NCBI GenBank assembly: GCA_017858095.1 | Contig: JAFMCB010000008.1 | Span: forward strand, 1 to 43,498 | Source of the DNA: Methylophilaceae bacterium | GTDB taxonomy: Bacteria > Pseudomonadota > Gammaproteobacteria > Burkholderiales > Methylophilaceae | Length of the DNA: 43,498 bases | Reading direction: 5' to 3' | Shown: one piece after another, positions 1 to 4,986 of the stretch | Position numbering within the stretch: the stretch's first letter is position 1 | Layout: each line of letters opens with the position of its first letter | Made by a program: the position numbers and the translations under genes | Notes under the pieces: model-generated | Told to the model about the DNA's origin: nothing | The model's database searches: none | Seen by the model: the letters and a program-made list of their open reading frames with translations, nothing else

Positions 1-442
1 GCTCTTGCGCCACCAACACTTCATAAAAGGCATTGACCGTATTTGCATGAATCGTAGCTTTCAGAGCATCTAACTCTGCCGTCGCTTTTGTGTGCAAGAT
101 ATCTGCAAGGGCTAACCGTGATTCACGTTTATTACCTAATTCAATTTCTTGATTAAACTGAAGTGTTATTTGTTGGGTATCGCTACGTGTATCTTGGATT
201 TCAGAGGAAATATAAGGATTGTGTCGCACACCAGCCTGTATTCTTGCTCCTTCAGTCGCTTCTTGCTCTCGCAAAGCGACTGAAATTTCTGGATTAGCAC
301 CCATCGCTAATCCTAGGGCAACCTCTAACCTTAATAGTTTGGGTGGTTCAGTTAACTCCGCACTTCTTGAAGAATGACTGAATATAATCAGCAATAGTAC
401 GGCACTAAATTGCTTTAAAAAACACTTAAATATGAATGGCAC
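1..442 (-). CDS. CzcC/TolC-family outer-membrane efflux protein, N-terminal part (runs off the left edge)
   Basis: The reverse strand from a GTG at 442 gives an open frame to the window edge (147 codons). It opens with a hydrophobic export signal (about residues 5-26, VPFIFKCFLKQFSAVLLLII), followed by LEVALGLAMGANPEISVALREQE and a long helical stretch with NKRESRLALADI. This is the pattern of the periplasmic helices of CzcC-like members of the TolC family, the outer-membrane channels of tripartite RND metal exporters. An AGGAG Shine-Dalgarno lies 6 nt before the GTG, and no ATG fits the signal peptide. The CzcI-like gene lies just upstream on the same strand, as in czc operons; czcB and czcA would be expected beyond the left edge. 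The substrate (Co/Zn/Cd, Cu/Ag or other) cannot be told from this fragment. Confidence 0.8.
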   Translation of the reverse strand, partial: MPFIFKCFLKQFSAVLLLIIFSHSSRSAELTEPPKLLRLEVALGLAMGANPEISVALREQEATEGARIQAGVRHNPYISSEIQDTRSDTQQITLQFNQEIELGNKRESRLALADILHTKATAELDALKATIHANTVNAFYEVLVAQE

Positions 443-509
443 GATACTCTCCTAAATCTTAAATAAACTCGCTAACTGTCAGGTAGCACAAGCTACAGAC
501 AAATTTAAT

Positions 510-917
510 CTAAAATGTTGGAGGTGCGCGTGAGGCTGGTAGTCTTTGTTTGAGAGATTTTTTAGGCGTTAAGAGAAATGCATATTTGAGTCTGTGGTTC
601 GACTGTAATGCTAGGACAAAAAGTGAAATTAATAAAGCAGTAAGAAAGGGGCCACTAAATAACAGAGCATCAATACCTTCCCGAACGCTTAAATCGACTG
701 AGATAATGTGTGAGGCATGTGGCGTATTAGATAAGAGAATGCTCGAAGAATTCTCTGTACTGAAAACCTCCTCGTGCTCATTCACAAAATGGAATCCATT
801 GCCATGTATAGCATAGCCATCATCAATATGGGCATGAAGGAATGGCTGGAGTACTAACAAAATTGCTAAGAAAAAAGCTAAGCGTGTTGTAAACCATTTT
901 ATGATATATAAATACAT
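510..917 (-). CDS. CzcI-like small exported/membrane protein, histidine-containing
   Basis: A 135-residue protein with an N-terminal hydrophobic segment ending in LQPFLHAH (residues about 12-30). A His/Asp/Glu-rich region follows (HIDDGYAIHGNGFHFVNEHEE). A second hydrophobic stretch (about residues 89-107, GPFLTALLISLFVLAL) and a basic, proline-containing tail complete it. Position and layout match the small CzcI-type proteins that precede czcC in proteobacterial heavy-metal efflux operons; the family assignment is an inference from context and composition. It reads in the same direction as the CzcC-like gene, which starts 67 nt downstream. The histidine cluster suggests metal contact in the periplasm. 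Alternatively it is an unrelated two-helix membrane protein. Confidence 0.55.
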   Translation of the reverse strand: MYLYIIKWFTTRLAFFLAILLVLQPFLHAHIDDGYAIHGNGFHFVNEHEEVFSTENSSSILLSNTPHASHIISVDLSVREGIDALLFSGPFLTALLISLFVLALQSNHRLKYAFLLTPKKSLKQRLPASRAPPTF

Positions 918-1130
918 TTTTTTATAGTATCAAATTTAAAGATTGTAGTCGTGTATTTATTTTCGTAAAGCGCATTAAATCCCCAAAAATTTGAGCGTCC
1001 TACCTCTATATATAGCGCAGGGGGTAAGATAGTGAAATATATATTTTTAATATCGCGAACCCATTTGATGTTTTAGCCCCTCTTAGTAAGTAAGAGCAAA
1101 ACTAATAGTCAATTAACCAAGGAGATCAGT

Positions 1131-1343
1131 ATGTTTTATATCAAAAATCTTCCCGCCTGGGAGCGAGTTTTACGGATACTAGTTAGCATATTCGCACTAT
1201 ATTACGTATATCAAAACTGGGGGCAATCCAATCTGGACATTGCCATGGGTGTTATTGGCGCAATGTTGGCGATGACCGGCATGATGGGTTTTTGTCCAAT
1301 GTGTGCAATGGTTGGTAGAAAGCTCGACAAGGCTAAGCAGTAA
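1131..1343 (+). CDS. DUF2892 (YgaP-like) inner-membrane protein
   Basis: A 70-residue protein with the DUF2892 pattern: an N-terminal amphipathic start (MFYIKNLPAWERVLRI), one transmembrane helix at about residues 14-30, a second at about 35-54, and the motif GFCPMCAMVGR. The two cysteines at its end (CPMC) are typical of this family, whose members occur alone or as the membrane anchor of rhodaneses such as YgaP. A good Shine-Dalgarno (AAGGAG, 7 nt spacing) precedes the ATG. Its stop shares bases with the start of the sigma-factor gene (TAATG), so the two are almost certainly co-translated. The CPMC pair may sense thiols or metals, but that is inference. Confidence 0.85.
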   Translation: MFYIKNLPAWERVLRILVSIFALYYVYQNWGQSNLDIAMGVIGAMLAMTGMMGFCPMCAMVGRKLDKAKQ

Positions 1344-1867
1344 TGCGTGTCAATATTGATCGTAATAACTTGATCTGTGCCGCCCAAACAGGGGATGCAA
1401 AAGCCATTAATAGCCTTTTAGTGGTGTGTCAGGCAGATGTCCGCCGTTACGCCCGTAAGCATTGTCACATCAGCGACATTGACGATGCCGTTCAAGAGTC
1501 TTTATTGATTGTCTCAAAAAAAATCCAACATCTTAAAACCATCGCTGCATTTAGTTCATGGCTCTTTACGGTCATCAAACGCGAATGTCACAGACTCTCA
1601 AGAGCAATGTTTAAGCATGAGGCACTTGAAGAGGATGCGGTTAATGAGGAGTTAGCAAAGCGGCCCACAGATGAATTACGGATTGACTTAGCGGCTGCCT
1701 TGGAAAGTTTGCCAGCACATTATTTGGAAGTCTTGTTGTTGAGAGATTTCGAAGAATTAACCATCACAGAAATCGCGCAGCGGCTTGATGAACAAAAAGG
1801 GGCCATTAAAAGTAGGTTGCACCGTGCAAGAGAGTTAGTTCGGGAATATTTAATGGGTTCCGAATGA
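1343..1867 (+). CDS. ECF-type sigma-70 family RNA polymerase sigma factor
   Basis: A 174-residue protein with sigma region 2 at about residues 28-75 (DIDDAVQESLLIVSKKI, then a WLFTVIKRECHR segment). Region 4 lies at about 113-170 (LPAHYLEVLLLRDFEELTI, then TEIAQRLDEQKGAIKSRLHRAR), the standard helix-turn-helix that reads the -35 element. It lacks regions 1 and 3, as expected for an ECF factor. Its ATG overlaps the stop of the DUF2892 gene by one base. No recognisable zinc-finger anti-sigma gene follows; the partner may be the overlapping membrane protein or may be absent. The CGAK-repeat gene starts 68 nt downstream on the same strand and is a likely member of its regulon. Function call is firm; targets are inferred. 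Confidence 0.9.
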   Translation: MRVNIDRNNLICAAQTGDAKAINSLLVVCQADVRRYARKHCHISDIDDAVQESLLIVSKKIQHLKTIAAFSSWLFTVIKRECHRLSRAMFKHEALEEDAVNEELAKRPTDELRIDLAAALESLPAHYLEVLLLRDFEELTITEIAQRLDEQKGAIKSRLHRARELVREYLMGSE

Positions 1868-1935
1868 GGTAGGAGTGAGTAGCTGGTAGTCGGGAATTGC
1901 TGATATTTTATTAATTTAATGAAGGAGTTTTAAAA

Positions 1936-2202
1936 ATGAAGAATCGTTCAATTTTATGTGCAATGGCTGTAACTTCAGTATTAGCAATGTCTAGCCTCTC
2001 AGTGCTTGCCGCCGCATGTGGAGCTAAATGTGGTGCAAAGTGTAGGCCATCGGCTTCAACTTCTAAATGTGGGGCTAAATGTGGGGCAAAATGTGGGGCA
2101 AAATGTGGGGCAAAATGTGGGGCTAAATGTGGGGCTAAATGTGGGGCAAAATGTGGGGCTAAATTAATTCAAAGACCAGCGGTGCGTTATCCCGCCCAGT
2201 AA
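1936..2202 (+). CDS. Secreted CGAK-repeat cysteine-rich peptide
   Basis: An 88-residue protein with a clear Sec signal peptide (MKNRSILCAMAVTSVLAMSS, cleavage likely after SVLA-A). The mature part is two CGAK units, a spacer (CRPSASTSK), eight further perfect CGAK units and a short tail (LIQRPAVRYPAQ). The mature chain therefore carries eleven cysteines, one about every fourth residue, alternating with lysine. A strong Shine-Dalgarno (GAAGGAG, spacing 8) precedes the ATG, which suggests high expression. Short exported Cys/Lys-repeat proteins are known in proteobacteria, including copper-buffering bufferin/HvfA-like precursors, but no MNIO (DUF692) maturase or DUF2063 partner is visible nearby. 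A role in periplasmic metal or thiol chemistry is inferred from the ECF sigma and Czc-like neighbours. The function is unknown. Confidence 0.8.
   Translation: MKNRSILCAMAVTSVLAMSSLSVLAAACGAKCGAKCRPSASTSKCGAKCGAKCGAKCGAKCGAKCGAKCGAKCGAKLIQRPAVRYPAQ
2017..2040 (+). repeat. Two diverged 12-bp CGAK units upstream of the main array
   Basis: Units TGTGGAGCTAAA and TGTGGTGCAAAG encode CGAK twice. They differ from the main array at synonymous positions, so they look like the older part of the repeat region. Confidence 0.85.
2068..2163 (+). repeat. Tandem array of eight 12-bp units encoding CGAK
   Basis: Eight head-to-tail 12-bp units, either TGTGGGGCTAAA or TGTGGGGCAAAA; only one position varies between units and it is synonymous. 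Such uniform codon use indicates recent expansion by slippage or unequal crossing over. Copy number is expected to vary between strains. Confidence 0.95.
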
Positions 2203-2219
2203 AAATAGTATGACTAGTA

Positions 2220-2245
2220 GGGTCGGATATAAAGCAATCCAACCC
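2220..2245 (+). terminator. Possible weak stem-loop after the CGAK gene
   Basis: GGGTCGGAT and ATCCAACCC can pair (8 of 9 positions) around an 8-nt loop, 17 bases after the CGAK stop codon. No T-tract follows directly, so Rho-independent termination is uncertain; it could instead protect the 3' end of the transcript. Confidence 0.35.
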
Positions 2246-2295
2246 ACAAGCAGTCGCTTCATGAGATTTTTATTAGAAATACTCATCATTTATAT

Positions 2296-2661
2296 TCAAA
2301 CAACAAATTGTGCAACACCGTCACGAAATGACCAGTCGATATCGTGGTTTTCAGTGATGGTAATCAACACATTGGCAGCAGAAATACCGGGGTTAGCTGA
2401 CAGGTTTTCAGTTACCTTCTTGTAAAAAGCCTGCTTGGATTTGTTTGAGCGACCAGCTCTCATAACAAGATGCATCATCACGCGGTCTTCTTTACACATC
2501 TGTAACTGTAGGCATTCTGGATCAAGCTGATGGATAACTTGATAGCGGTCATCGTCAGGAAATCCCATGGTTTCAATCACTGCTGCGTTGATTCCATCGG
2601 CAACTGCTTTAATGTATTCGGGTGACTTGCCCTTAAGTATCGATATGTTCACGAGAGGCAT
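2296..2661 (-). CDS. Tautomerase-superfamily protein (4-oxalocrotonate tautomerase-like)
   Basis: The protein from the ATG at 2661 is 121 residues and begins MPLVNISILKGKSPEYIKAV. This gives a proline at position 2 that becomes Pro1 after Met removal, the catalytic base of the tautomerase/MIF superfamily. A frame extending upstream to 2712 is rejected because it would bury this proline. An AGGAG sits 8 nt before the chosen ATG. The remainder (DDDRYQVIHQLDPECL, then VMRAGRSNKSKQAFYKKVTE) fits the longer single-chain tautomerases related to cis-CaaD and MSAD. The gene follows the SnoaL-like lipoprotein by 11 nt and is probably the last gene of the MarR-controlled block. The substrate is unknown. 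Confidence 0.8.
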   Translation of the reverse strand: MPLVNISILKGKSPEYIKAVADGINAAVIETMGFPDDDRYQVIHQLDPECLQLQMCKEDRVMMHLVMRAGRSNKSKQAFYKKVTENLSANPGISAANVLITITENHDIDWSFRDGVAQFVV

Positions 2662-3035
2662 GATTTTTTCTCCTATTGGTTTACATTCCATATATGTGTG
2701 CGCGTGAGCCAATTGCCATCTGAACTTTGCTCAAGTACGCTTGTGGTGATGCCCCCAAATGATGGCGTTTCACCATTGGTTTCTGCACCTTGAGCGTTCC
2801 ATCTGGCAACCTGATAGATCATTTTATCTGTACCACCCACTTCGATAATTTCTAGTGTGTGGTTATGGACACCACCATCAACGAAGCCTTTAAATAGATT
2901 TTCGATTTCAGAACGACCTACTAGAGTCTTCCCATTTCCTGGTGAGAGAGTGGCATTCTCTGTATAAAGTGCAGCCAGCTCCTTAACGTTGCCGCTATTG
3001 AGTGCCTTGTTCCATTTAGCATTGGCTGCTTCAAT
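2659..3035. repeat. Direct repeat, copy A (SnoaL-like domain plus start of tautomerase)
   Basis: Repeats 3191-3565 at an offset of about 530 bp. From 2739 to 3035 I see no mismatch to 3269-3565 (297 bases). The part beyond the gene end (2659-2710), which includes the tautomerase start codon, is also recognisable in copy B but has several substitutions and a 2-base indel. Confidence 0.9.
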
Positions 3036-3140
3036 CGTGATAGCAGGATTAACTTTTATTTCTTCAGTTTTTTGGCTACAAGCAACAATTAATGTCGATG
3101 CAACTAATCCAACTAATAACGCACGTAATAATGTATTCAT
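2673..3140 (-). CDS. SnoaL/DUF4440-like lipoprotein
   Basis: A 155-residue protein with a lipoprotein signal peptide: MNTLLRALLVGLVASTLIVA then Cys21, a good lipobox (LIVAC). The mature part is a single NTF2-like domain of the SnoaL/DUF4440 type (IEAANAKWNKALNSGNVKEL, ALYTENATLSPGNG, HIWNVNQ at the end). Members of this fold bind small hydrophobic molecules or act as ketosteroid-isomerase-like enzymes; no catalytic assignment is possible here. Almost the whole domain is duplicated in the gene 63 nt upstream, with only two residue differences over the shared part (V/L and T/A). Co-oriented with the upstream copy and with the tautomerase, whose ribosome binding site overlaps the end of this gene. 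Confidence 0.8.
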   Translation of the reverse strand: MNTLLRALLVGLVASTLIVACSQKTEEIKVNPAITIEAANAKWNKALNSGNVKELAALYTENATLSPGNGKTLVGRSEIENLFKGFVDGGVHNHTLEIIEVGGTDKMIYQVARWNAQGAETNGETPSFGGITTSVLEQSSDGNWLTRTHIWNVNQ

Positions 3141-3190
3141 TTAGCTTACTCCTTTAATATTTTTGCTCGCGGCTTTCTTTACACGAGAAA

Positions 3191-3565
3191 CATGATTTTT
3201 TGCTATTGGTTTACGTTCCATATATGTGTACGTGCTAACCAATTGCCATCTGAACTTTGCTCAAGTAAGCTTGTGGTGATGCCCCCAAATGATGGCGTTT
3301 CACCATTGGTTTCTGCACCTTGAGCGTTCCATCTGGCAACCTGATAGATCATTTTATCTGTACCACCCACTTCGATAATTTCTAGTGTGTGGTTATGGAC
3401 ACCACCATCAACGAAGCCTTTAAATAGATTTTCGATTTCAGAACGACCTACTAGAGTCTTCCCATTTCCTGGTGAGAGAGTGGCATTCTCTGTATAAAGT
3501 GCAGCCAGCTCCTTAACGTTGCCGCTATTGAGTGCCTTGTTCCATTTAGCATTGGCTGCTTCAAT
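3191..3565. repeat. Direct repeat, copy B
   Basis: Partner of 2659-3035. Beyond the end of the 126-residue gene it keeps a relic of the tautomerase start: on the reverse strand ATG TTT CTC GTG TAA, matching ATG CCT CTC GTG of the intact gene but closed by a stop after four codons. Confidence 0.9.
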
Positions 3566-3583
3566 GATTGATCTGTTATTCAT
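3203..3583 (-). CDS. SnoaL/DUF4440-like protein without signal peptide (duplicate of the lipoprotein)
   Basis: A 126-residue protein, MNNRSIIEAANAKW..., with the same NTF2-like domain as the neighbouring lipoprotein. The first six residues replace the lipoprotein signal, so this copy should stay in the cytoplasm. A clear AGGAGA ribosome binding site lies 6 nt before the ATG. The promoter region 50-80 nt upstream carries a palindrome like that in front of marR. It is the first gene of the block 3583-2296 (this gene, lipoprotein, tautomerase). Family assignment is by motif recognition; the ligand or reaction is unknown. The sequence may represent gene amplification followed by relocation of one product. 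Confidence 0.8.
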   Translation of the reverse strand: MNNRSIIEAANAKWNKALNSGNVKELAALYTENATLSPGNGKTLVGRSEIENLFKGFVDGGVHNHTLEIIEVGGTDKMIYQVARWNAQGAETNGETPSFGGITTSLLEQSSDGNWLARTHIWNVNQ

Positions 3584-3634
3584 TTGTATCTCCTAAAGGG
3601 TTAAAAATTTAAATAATACCGTTCAATTTATAAT

Positions 3635-3661
3635 TAATTAGCCGCCTAACTATATGGCCAA
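3635..3661 (-). promoter_or_regulatory. Promoter with MarR-type operator in front of the SnoaL/tautomerase block
   Basis: On the reverse strand a -35-like TTGGCC (3661-3656) is followed by an 18-bp imperfect palindrome TAGTTAGGCGGCTAATTA (3652-3635; arms match at 6 of 8 positions). An AT-rich -10 region (ATTAAT or the nearby TATAAA) lies beside it. The palindrome closely resembles the one upstream of marR and holds the same place relative to the -35, so the MarR protein probably represses both promoters. Confidence 0.6.
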
Positions 3662-3666
3662 AAAAA

Positions 3667-4170
3667 TCAATCAAATACTTTGCTTTGCTCTTTCAAGAGT
3701 ATTAGCTGCTTTAGCAAATCTTCTCTCTGTTGCACTGGAATAGCGTTCATCATCTTTTTGACTCGCGGGTAATAATCAGGCATTACTTCATCTAGTTTGT
3801 CTTGCCCTGCAGCAGTAAGCCGGATTGAGTAGCTTCTGCGGTCTTCGTTATCTTCCTTACGAGCAACTAAGCCATCTCGCAATAAGCCGTTAATCAGCCC
3901 ACTCATCGTGGCTCTACTAACCCCTGCCTTCTCAGCTAACTCAGAAGGAGTAGAAGTCAAATCATCTTCACGCATTAGCAAAATAAGCACCCACCATCTG
4001 CCTTGGAGCAATCCATGTTTGGCAAGAAAACGATCTAAAGATTCAGCAAGTTCAGTACCGATACGAAGAATGTTCAAAAAGTGAGTCACTGAGCGTGAGT
4101 CCATATCTTCATATCGTTCGGCGAATTTTCTGAGGACTTTTGCGTCCGGAAGGTCTTTTAGTTGAAGCAT
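3667..4170 (-). CDS. MarR-family transcriptional regulator
   Basis: A 167-residue protein. Helical dimerisation segments flank a winged helix-turn-helix: LTSTPSELAEKAGVSRATMS (about residues 73-92), then NGLLRDGLVARKEDNEDRRSYSIRLT, where DRRS is the typical wing of MarR proteins. Members usually bind an 18-20 bp palindrome and release it on binding phenolic or other small ligands, or on oxidation. Such a palindrome overlaps its own promoter and is repeated before the SnoaL/tautomerase genes downstream, which indicates autoregulation and control of that block. The ATG lies 7 nt after the -10 hexamer, so the message may be leaderless; there is no Shine-Dalgarno. Confidence 0.9.
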   Translation of the reverse strand: MLQLKDLPDAKVLRKFAERYEDMDSRSVTHFLNILRIGTELAESLDRFLAKHGLLQGRWWVLILLMREDDLTSTPSELAEKAGVSRATMSGLINGLLRDGLVARKEDNEDRRSYSIRLTAAGQDKLDEVMPDYYPRVKKMMNAIPVQQREDLLKQLILLKEQSKVFD

Positions 4171-4176
4171 AAAGTC

Positions 4177-4205
4177 ATTGTAGTTAGCTGGCTAACTATT
4201 GTCAA
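4177..4205 (-). promoter_or_regulatory. marR promoter with perfect palindromic operator in the spacer
   Basis: Reverse strand: consensus -35 TTGACA (4205-4200), 17-bp spacer, -10 TACAAT (4182-4177). The spacer is almost filled by the palindrome TAGTTAGC-CA-GCTAACTA (4198-4181), whose 8-bp arms are perfect. This is a textbook repressor-occluded promoter. The predicted transcription start coincides with the marR ATG at 4170. Confidence 0.75.
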
Positions 4206-4277
4206 CATCTATTAGATATTCTTCTGTTCTCTGTAGTTAGTACAAGTTGAGCAATAATATTTGTTGACCGCTTTGTC

Positions 4278-4304
4278 CCAATTGATGACGATTATCTCAA
4301 TTGG
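4278..4304. repeat. Inverted repeat CCAATTGA/TCAATTGG
   Basis: Perfect 8-bp arms around an 11-nt centre, in the roughly 170-bp gap between marR and the left end of the integrated element. No gene is visible in this gap. It could be a regulatory site or mark the element end; nothing more can be said. Confidence 0.4.
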
Positions 4305-4370
4305 CGACTGACGGCTTATGGCCCTTAGTACTCAGTCGACCTGCTAATTAGATTGCTTCAAAGCTGCCAT

Positions 4371-4721
4371 TCACTTAATAACTTTTTTAATCTCGTCCAC
4401 CGACTTAATTTTGCAGTACCCATTCGCTTTGCGGCCTCGTGAAAGTTTAGCGGCTGTCATGTTTAACAAGTGCATAGCGTCTTCTAATTGCTGTAATCTG
4501 CATGCGGCGGCACTTTGTTCTGCCTGAGCTTCTAGTGTGCGTCTACCGTGCACGTAGTTGGGGTGCTGTTCACCTCGTTTGATGGATTCGGCTTTGCGTG
4601 CGCCGTGCATGCGGCAAGTTCTACAACCATAGGCTGCTGGGTTATTGCAAGGGAGACCAGTTCTTTTGCTCTTAGCGGTACATTGCTTCGCGCCATACAG
4701 TCTCATACTAGGCAAGGGCAT
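4371..4721 (-). CDS. HGGXSTG-type small protein of integrated elements
   Basis: From the ATG at 4721 the protein is 116 residues. Its core CTAKSKRTGLPCNNPAAYGC, followed by RTCRMHGARK, is the cysteine/histidine motif of HGGXSTG-domain proteins, common near primases in prophages and satellites; their function is unknown, and four cysteines plus a histidine could bind zinc. A longer frame to 4739 exists, but GAGG sits 6 nt before the ATG at 4721. That start overlaps the stop of the preceding small ORF by 14 nt. It is the last recognisable gene of the element on this side. Confidence 0.7.
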   Translation of the reverse strand: MPLPSMRLYGAKQCTAKSKRTGLPCNNPAAYGCRTCRMHGARKAESIKRGEQHPNYVHGRRTLEAQAEQSAAACRLQQLEDAMHLLNMTAAKLSRGRKANGYCKIKSVDEIKKVIK

Positions 4722-4986
4722 TGATAACCTCGTTAACATCGTTGATTACACTTGCTGAGCGGGGTGAGCGAAGGCGTGATTTTTTATTTAAACGCACACC
4801 TATGTAAAGAACGTTACCTTCGTTGCCAGAGTTGCCGGACGAAATGAAAAAGTTTTTTCTAAAACCCTTCTTTTTATTTAAATTAATAAAAGTACTGGCA
4901 ACAATGGCAACACCCCTCAGACCCTTATCCCGCATGACTTTCAAGTTGCCAGAGCTTCGGCTACGCTTCGGCAACAGTGGCATCAT
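4708..4986 (-). CDS. Uncertain small ORF between helicase and HGGXSTG gene
   Basis: A 92-codon frame from the ATG at 4986, preceded by GGAGG with 9 nt spacing inside the helicase's last codons. It overlaps the helicase end and the next gene's start, as translationally coupled genes do. Against it: the sequence is basic and low in recognisable pattern (SGNLKVMRDKGLRG, SGNSGNEGN), and most of it lies across a cluster of repeated GTTGCC/GGCAAC motifs that may be a replication origin. I do not recognise a family; it may not be a gene. Confidence 0.25.
   Translation of the reverse strand: MMPLLPKRSRSSGNLKVMRDKGLRGVAIVASTFINLNKKKGFRKNFFISSGNSGNEGNVLYIGVRLNKKSRLRSPRSASVINDVNEVINALA
4813..4984. repeat. 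Iteron-like cluster of GTTGCC/GGCAAC motifs, candidate element origin
   Basis: Forward-oriented GTTGCC (or GTTACC) occurs at 4813, 4822, 4831 and 4945; reverse-oriented GGCAAC (or GGCATC) at 4897, 4906, 4970 and 4979. Within groups the spacing is exactly 9 bp. The groups at 4829-4845 and 4894-4910 are near-complementary over 17 bases and could form a stem. Position immediately after a primase-helicase pair suggests the site where this replicon initiates. Part of the 9-bp period could be a coding effect in the overlapping small ORF. Confidence 0.5.

Noticed and set aside
550-816. Forward frame opposite the CzcI-like gene
   Set aside because: Antisense to a better-supported gene; no ribosome binding site or signal.
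959-972. 14-bp match TTTTCGTAAAGCGC with 12572-12585
   Set aside because: A few matches of this length are expected by chance in a window this size, and the flanks do not match.
2068-2163. CRISPR-like array
   Set aside because: The 12-bp units have no spacers and encode CGAK in frame; it is a coding tandem repeat.
2210-2425. Forward frame of 71 codons after the CGAK gene
   Set aside because: Most of it is antisense to the tautomerase gene, it has no ribosome binding site, and the product shows no family pattern.
2296-2712. Longer tautomerase beginning at 2712
   Set aside because: It would place 17 residues before the catalytic proline, while a good ribosome binding site supports the start at 2661.
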